Assembly (NCBI GenBank): GCA_002384315.1
Contig: DGBL01000070.1
Location: 232-18,589, forward strand
DNA length: 18,358 nucleotides
Source of the DNA: Micrococcaceae bacterium UBA4005
GTDB taxonomy: Bacteria; Actinomycetota; Actinomycetes; Actinomycetales; Micrococcaceae
Direction: 5' to 3'
The position numbers and the translations under genes are program-made. The first letter of the stretch is position 1, and each line of letters begins with the position of its first letter. Below are positions 14,146-18,358 of the stretch, piece after piece. The notes under the pieces are model-generated. The model saw only the letters and a program-made list of their open reading frames with translations. It did no database searches and had not been told where the DNA came from.

Positions 14146-14156
14146 GCGGCGGGTGG

Positions 14157-15041
14157 TCAGCCCAGGACCCGTGTCAGCACCAGGCCTGCGCCGAAGAGAA
14201 CGCTGAAAGCGAGATTGATGATGCTGGTCTGTTTCAGGACCGGAATGAGGCTGTGCCGCTCTTTGCCGGTGAGCATGGTCCAACTGGGCATCAGGCAGGC
14301 GGGAATGAGCAACAGGACGAGCATCACCCACGGATAGTCGTACGCCAAAAAGAGCGGCAGCAGGACCGCCAGAGCCAGCATCATCACATAGCTGATCCGC
14401 GCGGCGTCGTCGCCCAGGCGGACCGCGAGGGTGAGTTTTCCAGTCTCCCGGTCCGTCGGAATGTCGCGCACGTTGTTGGCCATCAGTAGGGCCATGGCGA
14501 TCACACCGGTGCTCACCGCTCCCACCCACGCCGGCGCGCTCAGCGAACCAGCTTGCGTGTAGGTGGTGCCAAGAGTGGCGACGAGGCCAAAGAAAACAAA
14601 GACGAAAATGTCCCCGAGTCCCAGGTAGCCGTAGGGATTCTTCCCGCCGGTGTATCCCCACGCCGCAGCGATGCACCCTACCCCGACCAGGATCAGGAAC
14701 CACGCCTGGGACAGCAGGATCAGTGCAGCACCGGCTGCCATTGCCAGCGCAAAACACAGGAAGGCAGCGAATTTGACCTGCGTGGGGCTGGCGGTCCCAG
14801 ATCCAGTCAAGCGCAGCGGACCGACTCTGGCGTTGTCAGTCCCACGGATGCCATCGGAATAGTCATTCGCGTAATTGACGCCGACCTGAAGCAGCACGGC
14901 CACGATCGCCGCGAGCACGGCTTGAACAGGCCTGAACGCCCCGAGCTCATATGCTGCCGCGCTGCCGATGATGACAGGCGCCATCGCCATGGGGAGCGTC
15001 CGCGGGCGGGATCCCTCGAACCATTGTGCGGCAGTGACCAC
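14157..15041 (-). CDS. menA: 1,4-dihydroxy-2-naphthoate polyprenyltransferase MenA
   Basis: MenA, a UbiA-superfamily membrane enzyme, joins the polyprenyl chain to 1,4-dihydroxy-2-naphthoate to give demethylmenaquinone. In the 294-residue form, TAAQWFEGSRPRTLPMAMAP opens the protein. The first Asp-rich motif NYANDYSDGIRGTD is at 56-69 and the second, NNVRDIPTDRETGK, at 189-202, with about nine hydrophobic helices. Start choice: GTG 15041 has AAAGGA upstream at good spacing and gives the usual N-terminus. An in-frame GTG at 15152 overlaps the menE stop (GTGA) and would add 37 Arg/Pro-rich residues without a ribosome binding site. Either way it is co-transcribed after menE. Identity is secure. 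Confidence 0.95.
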   Translation of the reverse strand: MVTAAQWFEGSRPRTLPMAMAPVIIGSAAAYELGAFRPVQAVLAAIVAVLLQVGVNYANDYSDGIRGTDNARVGPLRLTGSGTASPTQVKFAAFLCFALAMAAGAALILLSQAWFLILVGVGCIAAAWGYTGGKNPYGYLGLGDIFVFVFFGLVATLGTTYTQAGSLSAPAWVGAVSTGVIAMALLMANNVRDIPTDRETGKLTLAVRLGDDAARISYVMMLALAVLLPLFLAYDYPWVMLVLLLIPACLMPSWTMLTGKERHSLIPVLKQTSIINLAFSVLFGAGLVLTRVLG

Positions 15042-15148
15042 GGGGGATGTTCCTTTTACAGTGACGGTGGGCCGGCCGTAGCCGCGGCGGCCGATTGGAG
15101 TGCGCTGCCCGCTGCCGGGGAAAGCCCGGGGGCGGCGTTCGGGCCGGT

Positions 15149-16297
15149 TCACCGAGTTGGCACGGTGGCTGATTTGCGCAGCAGCGCCTGGATTGTCTGG
15201 CGGTCTGGTTTGCCGTTCGCAAGGCAGGGAAGCGACTCGACAGTGAGCACCACTTTGGGTACTGCTTCCGCGCCGAGTACGTTACGCACACCGGTGCGGA
15301 TGAGATCCACTTCAACTGATCCGGCGACGGCGACGGCGACGCAGGTTCCCCACTCCGGGCTGTCCACTCCGGCAACCAAGGCGGCGTGCACTCCCGGCAG
15401 GCTCTCCACCACGGCGCAGACTACGGACGCGGAGACCTTGACGCCGCCGGTGAGAATGACATCATCGAGACGCCCGGAGACGGTTACTGTTCCGTCCTTG
15501 GACAGGGTGCCGGCGTCGTCGGTGCGGAACCAGCGCTGGCCGGAGTGGAACACAAAACGTTCATTGGTTTGCGTCGGATCACCGTAGTATCCATCGGCCA
15601 GAACGGGCCCGCTGATCCATAACTGGCCGGCGTCGTCCATGAGCGAGACCCCGTCGAGGGGTTTGCCGTTGTACACGCAGCCGCCGCATGTTTCGCTCAT
15701 CCCGTACGTCTGGACGATGTTTAGGTTGTGTTTTACGGCTTCGGAACGCAAGTGGTTGCTGGCTGGCGCGCCGCCGAGCAGGATGGCGTCGAAACGCTTC
15801 AGCGCACGGAGCGTCGCGGGGCAGGGATCGCGCAGTAGCCGGTCAAGTTGTGTGGGAACGAGGGACGTGAAGCGGACCCGGTCGGTCAACTCTTCGGCGG
15901 CGGACGTGAACGCGGACGACGTGAATGGCTCTCCCGGTGGCATTGCCCACGGCCGGGTCCCGGCATACAGGGAGCGCACCAGCACCTGGAATCCAGCTAC
16001 ATAATGGACCGGCAAGGCAAGCAGCCACTGGCCTTCGGCACTGAGCGCGGACGCTGTGGCGGCGGACGACGCCGCAAGGGCATCGACGCTGAGCATCGTT
16101 TGTTTCGGCGTGCCGGTGGTGCCTGATGTGCTGAGCACGGCCGCGATATCGTCGTTGGGAAGCGTGTCGCTGAACGTCTGAGCCGGGTCAGCATGGGGTG
16201 CGATCGCCGGGCCTTCCCCGGAAAGGGCTTCGGTGAGGGGCCCGAGCAGCGTATGCGGGTCGAATCCCGGAGGAGTATGCAGCGGTTGGAGTTCCAT
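15149..16297 (-). CDS. menE: o-Succinylbenzoate-CoA ligase MenE
   Basis: MenE adenylates o-succinylbenzoate and then transfers it to CoA, supplying the MenB substrate. The 382-residue protein belongs to the acyl-AMP ligase superfamily: phosphate-binding loop STSGTTGTPKQ (56-66), QTYGMSETCGG (197-206), RTDDAG with D260, the hinge GRLDDVILTGG (275-285), and the C-terminal lysine K363 in NGKPDR. It is shorter than the roughly 480-residue enzymes of Bacillus, mainly because the N-terminal part is reduced, which I recall is usual for actinobacterial MenE. ATG 16297 follows the menB stop by 7 nt, with a weak AGGT ribosome binding site. It lies in the menB-menE-menA operon. Confidence 0.95.
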   Translation of the reverse strand: MELQPLHTPPGFDPHTLLGPLTEALSGEGPAIAPHADPAQTFSDTLPNDDIAAVLSTSGTTGTPKQTMLSVDALAASSAATASALSAEGQWLLALPVHYVAGFQVLVRSLYAGTRPWAMPPGEPFTSSAFTSAAEELTDRVRFTSLVPTQLDRLLRDPCPATLRALKRFDAILLGGAPASNHLRSEAVKHNLNIVQTYGMSETCGGCVYNGKPLDGVSLMDDAGQLWISGPVLADGYYGDPTQTNERFVFHSGQRWFRTDDAGTLSKDGTVTVSGRLDDVILTGGVKVSASVVCAVVESLPGVHAALVAGVDSPEWGTCVAVAVAGSVEVDLIRTGVRNVLGAEAVPKVVLTVESLPCLANGKPDRQTIQALLRKSATVPTR

Positions 16298-16304
16298 CGA
16301 TGAC

Positions 16305-17258
16305 CTAGAAATAGTAGGGAAACGCAGACCAGTCCGGATCCCGTTTTTGCAGGAAGGCTTCCTTGCCCTCGACGGCCTCGTCCGTCATATAGGCCAGGCG
16401 GGTGGCCTCGCCGGCGAAGACTTGCTGGCCAGCAAGCCCATCGTCGGCCAGGTTGAACGCGAATTTCAGCATCCGGATAGCCTGGGGGCTTTGCCGCGCG
16501 ATGTCGGCTGCGTACTCGAGGGCTACCCGTTCGAGGTCCTGATGCTCCACGGCTTCGTTGACGGCGCCAGCGGCGACCATCTCGTCAGCTGAGTACTCGC
16601 GGGCAAGGAAAAAAATCTCACGCGCTTTCTTCTGGCCGATCTGACGGGCAAGCAGCGCCGAGCCGTATCCCGCGTCGAAGCTTCCCACGGTCGCATCAGT
16701 TTGCTTGAATCTGCCGTGTTGCCGGGATGCGATGGTGAGGTCGGCGACGACGTGCAGGGAATGTCCGCCTCCGGCTGCCCAACCGTTGACAACGGCGATC
16801 ACGACTTTTGGCATGGTACGGATGAGCCTCTGGACCTCGAGAATGTGCAAGCGGCCAGCACGAGCCGGGTCGATCGATTCGCGGGTGTCCCCGGCTGCAT
16901 ATCGGTACCCGTCGCGGCCCCGGATTCGTTGGTCGCCTCCGGAACAAAAAGAGTGTCCACCGTCTTTGGGGGAAGGACCATTGCCGGTCAGCAGGACTGT
17001 AGCGACGTCTGGACTCATGCGGGCATGGTCCATGGCGCGGTATAACTCGTCAACTGTCCCTGGGCGGAAGGCGTTGCGGACTTCGGGGCGGTTGAAGGCT
17101 ATCCGTACTGTCGGCAGGTCCCGCACCGGCCGGCCGTCGGCGGCACGCTCAACCTGGCGGTGATAGGTAATGTCCGCCAGGTATTCAAAGCCGGAGACCA
17201 GGCGCCACTGGTGTGGGTCAAAGAGGTCGGAGACCGTGTCCGGGAGTTCGAATGTCAC
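16305..17258 (-). CDS. menB: 1,4-dihydroxy-2-naphthoyl-CoA synthase MenB
   Basis: MenB closes the second ring of the naphthoquinone by an intramolecular Claisen condensation of o-succinylbenzoyl-CoA. The 317 residues have the crotonase fold: RPEVRNAFRPGTVDEL (58-73), CoA/oxyanion motif HSFCSGGDQ (102-110), NGWAAGGGHSLHVV (158-171), FKQTDATVGSFDAGYGSA (184-201) and the C-terminal YYF. D188, S193 and Y290 line up with the known M. tuberculosis residues D185, S190 and Y287. Having Asp rather than Gly at 188 marks the type that uses a side-chain carboxylate instead of bound bicarbonate. GTG 17258 lacks a ribosome binding site but has TAGACT 6 nt upstream. It is first in the men operon. Confidence 0.96.
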   Translation of the reverse strand: MTFELPDTVSDLFDPHQWRLVSGFEYLADITYHRQVERAADGRPVRDLPTVRIAFNRPEVRNAFRPGTVDELYRAMDHARMSPDVATVLLTGNGPSPKDGGHSFCSGGDQRIRGRDGYRYAAGDTRESIDPARAGRLHILEVQRLIRTMPKVVIAVVNGWAAGGGHSLHVVADLTIASRQHGRFKQTDATVGSFDAGYGSALLARQIGQKKAREIFFLAREYSADEMVAAGAVNEAVEHQDLERVALEYAADIARQSPQAIRMLKFAFNLADDGLAGQQVFAGEATRLAYMTDEAVEGKEAFLQKRDPDWSAFPYYF

Positions 17259-17264
17259 TCGATG

Positions 17265-17295
17265 AGTCTAACGCCGCGCTAGCTGCGGCGGACAA
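17265..17295 (-). promoter_or_regulatory. Candidate men operon promoter, leaderless menB
   Basis: On the minus strand, TTGTCC (17290-17295), a 19-nt spacer and TAGACT (17265-17270) are followed by CATCGA and the GTG at 17258. The transcription start is predicted on the menB start codon. The spacer is slightly long. The TAGACTCA core and distance are the same as at the HAD phosphatase gene. Confidence 0.5.
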
Positions 17296-17296
17296 A

Positions 17297-17340
17297 CCGG
17301 CGTTGAGCGCTCCGGGCAAATTTCCGGAGCGCTCCGCCGG
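17297..17340 (-). terminator. Strong two-part hairpin upstream of menB
   Basis: GAGCGCTCCGG (17305-17315) and CCGGAGCGCTC (17324-17334) form a perfect 11-bp stem with an 8-nt loop; CCGGCG/CGCCGG extends it by 6 bp past a TT bulge. In minus-strand reading it begins 14 nt after the stop of the possible 20-residue peptide and is followed by TTTGTCC, so it looks like a terminator for a transcript ending there, just before the menB promoter. Confidence 0.7.
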
Positions 17341-17354
17341 TTCGACGGGCCTAG

Positions 17355-17417
17355 TCAAGGCCCAATGGGGGGCGTAGGCTCGAACTCATAGACACCGGGC
17401 TTTGCGCTGGGTGCCAT
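17355..17417 (-). CDS. Possible 20-residue peptide ahead of a terminator
   Basis: A short frame starts at ATG 17417 and ends at TGA 17355. It has GAGGAG 3 nt upstream of the ATG, a strong but rather close ribosome binding site. The peptide begins MAPSAKPGVYEF and ends in EPTPPIGP; it is Pro-rich with no cysteine and no hydrophobic stretch. A strong hairpin follows 14 nt after the stop. The frame is open upstream to about 17597, so it could also be the tail of a decayed longer gene. I do not recognise it, and chance is a real possibility. Confidence 0.25.
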   Translation of the reverse strand: MAPSAKPGVYEFEPTPPIGP

Positions 17418-17573
17418 GGTCTCCTCATTGATTTTGGAGACGCGTTCGAGAGGGCGCGCCGAATTCAGCTGATGGTGAGAGATGCCTGCGGGATGCAGGG
17501 TCGTGCCGTTGCTGGTCTTGGGGTCGGCGTGTCGACGAATCAGGGGGGCGGTTGCCCCATGAGAGGCACAACC

Positions 17574-18358
17574 ATGAGAAACTGCTCCGTCAACCAACGC
17601 TCACATTCAAAACTTCAATCAGCCAAGGGGTGGTGGACCGCTGGAGTGGCTGCGGGAACGCTTGCCATCATGCTGGCCTGGGCCGCCAACACCCAGCTCC
17701 CGGCGTATGCGGCCGAAGCACCAGTCGGACTCGGCACAGCCGGAACCTACTCCGTTCTGGGCGGGCAGGCGGTCACCAATACCGGACCTACCACTTTGGG
17801 CGGGGATCTCGGAGTAAGCCCAGGAGCAGCGATCACCGGGTTCCCGCCAGGGCTCGTTGGAGGTGCCACGCATTCGGGCGATGCGGCTGCCGCGCAGGCC
17901 CAATCCGGCCTGACGGTCGCCTACGACGATGCTGCGGGCCGCGCTCCCACAGCGACCGTGGCGGGGGATCTGGTCGGCCAAACGCTGCTCCCCGGGGTGT
18001 ACAAGTCCAGCGGACCACTCGCTGTCAGTGGCGCGCTGACACTCAATGGTCAGGGTAACCCGAATTCAGTGTTCATCTTTCAGGTTGCGTCAGCACTGAC
18101 GACCGCCTCGGCCAGCAGTATTGTGCTGACCAACAGTGCCCAGGCGTGCAATGTGTATTGGCAGATCGGAAGTTCCGCCACCTTGGGCACCGCGTCGGTC
18201 TTCAGGGGAACCATCTTGGCGTTGACATCTATTTCAGTCACCACGGGAACGACCGTTGAGGGTCGGGCGTTGGCGCGCAATGGCCAGGTGTCGCTGGACA
18301 CCAATGTCTTTACAATGCCGGGTTGCGATACGTCCGTTCCGTCGCCTACGCCGGTCCC
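17574..18358 (+). CDS. Secreted ice-binding family protein (DUF3494), partial
   Basis: This is the N-terminal 261 residues of a secreted protein whose end lies beyond the window. Residues 1-46 are a long signal peptide: basic start, hydrophobic GVAAGTLAIMLAWAA, likely cleavage after LPAYA (46). The DUF3494 domain, the ice-binding beta-solenoid, fills about 50-252: YSVLGGQAVTNTG, LGGDLGVSPG, LLPGVYKSSGPL, NSVFIFQVAS, CNVYWQIGSSATLGT, FRGTILALTSI, GRALARNGQVSLDTN. Cysteines C192 and C251 could form a disulfide. It then enters PSPTPVP, the start of a Pro-rich linker, suggesting a further domain or wall anchor. I chose ATG 17574 because AGAGG lies 7 nt upstream; ATG 17559 is in frame with only a G-run upstream. 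The likely role is to bind ice or inhibit recrystallisation outside the cell. Confidence 0.93.
   Translation, partial: MRNCSVNQRSHSKLQSAKGWWTAGVAAGTLAIMLAWAANTQLPAYAAEAPVGLGTAGTYSVLGGQAVTNTGPTTLGGDLGVSPGAAITGFPPGLVGGATHSGDAAAAQAQSGLTVAYDDAAGRAPTATVAGDLVGQTLLPGVYKSSGPLAVSGALTLNGQGNPNSVFIFQVASALTTASASSIVLTNSAQACNVYWQIGSSATLGTASVFRGTILALTSISVTTGTTVEGRALARNGQVSLDTNVFTMPGCDTSVPSPTPV

Larger units (their letters stand above)
17259..17573. other. 315-nt intergenic region between menB and the ice-binding protein gene
   Basis: Contents, from left: the menB promoter region (17265-17295), the strong hairpin (17297-17340), a possible 20-residue minus-strand peptide (17355-17417), then about 150 nt with two short perfect hairpins, CCTGC-GGGAT-GCAGG (17485-17499) and GGGGC-GGTT-GCCCC (17545-17558). 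The second lies immediately before the ice-binding protein start region and could affect its translation. No clear -35/-10 pair was found for that gene. Confidence 0.5.

Noticed and set aside
14553..15587. 344-codon plus-strand frame over menA and menE
   Set aside because: Antisense to two secure genes of the men operon and without recognisable motifs.
17552..18058. A 168-codon plus-strand frame over the ice-binding protein gene
   Set aside because: Its translation is Arg/Cys/Gly-rich shadow sequence, while the overlapping frame from 17574 encodes a full signal peptide and DUF3494 motifs.
1..18358. CRISPR arrays, tRNA or rRNA genes, insertion sequences, replication origins
   Set aside because: No regularly spaced repeats, no tRNA-like or rRNA segments, no transposase frames and no clusters of DnaA boxes were seen.

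Overview
The window reads as chromosome of a high-G+C actinobacterium, most likely Micrococcaceae (Arthrobacter-like). Support comes from the codon usage, the frequent GTG/TTG starts, a 32-residue bS22-type ribosomal peptide (a form known from actinobacteria), and the resemblance of gene content and order to the actinobacterial rex / cytochrome c maturation / menaquinone neighbourhood, as in the Mycobacterium tuberculosis Rv0500A-Rv0548c interval recalled from memory. A secreted DUF3494 ice-binding protein at the right edge hints at a cold or freezing habitat. Everything here is reading by eye plus family knowledge; no search was run.

Layout. (1) 1-1809, minus: potassium uptake pair, membrane subunit ktrB/trkH followed by the RCK subunit ktrA/trkA, which runs off the left edge. 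(2) 1936-3734, plus: AcuC-type deacetylase, then an ArsR-type regulator with a long disordered tail. (3) 3915-4491, plus: a small excisionase-type HTH protein and the tiny bS22 gene, with strong hairpins after each. (4) 4681-5493, minus: HAD-IB phosphatase; divergent from it a glutaredoxin-like protein (5556-5828) and the redox repressor Rex (about 5940-6701). (5) 6737-8114, minus: an unrecognised four-helix membrane protein and a YceI protein. (6) 8288-13315, plus: histidine phosphatase, then the System II cytochrome c maturation set: TlpA/ResA-like thioredoxin lipoprotein, CcdA, ResB, CcsB. (7) 13363-14145: a divergent pair of small membrane proteins (PLDc_N and DUF4229). (8) 14157-17258, minus: menB-menE-menA for menaquinone. 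(9) 17259-18358: an intergenic region with a strong hairpin and a possible 20-residue peptide, then the plus-strand ice-binding protein, cut by the right edge.

How it fits together. The core is respiratory: Rex senses NADH/NAD+, CcdA and the thioredoxin lipoprotein deliver reductant to apocytochrome c, ResB/CcsB carry and attach heme, and MenB/MenE/MenA make the quinone that feeds the cytochrome bc complex. The heme biosynthesis genes that I remember between rex and the cytochrome c genes in related genomes are not here; a membrane protein and a YceI gene occupy that space.

Two regulatory patterns stand out. Seven gene starts sit 6 or 7 nt after a TANNNT box, the layout expected for leaderless mRNAs. 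A BlaI/CopY-like inverted repeat sits just upstream of the cytochrome c maturation genes. I found no clearly novel multi-gene system; the least explained elements are the possible 20-residue peptide plus terminator at 17297-17417, the cytochrome c promoter repeat, and the 19-bp palindrome upstream of bS22.
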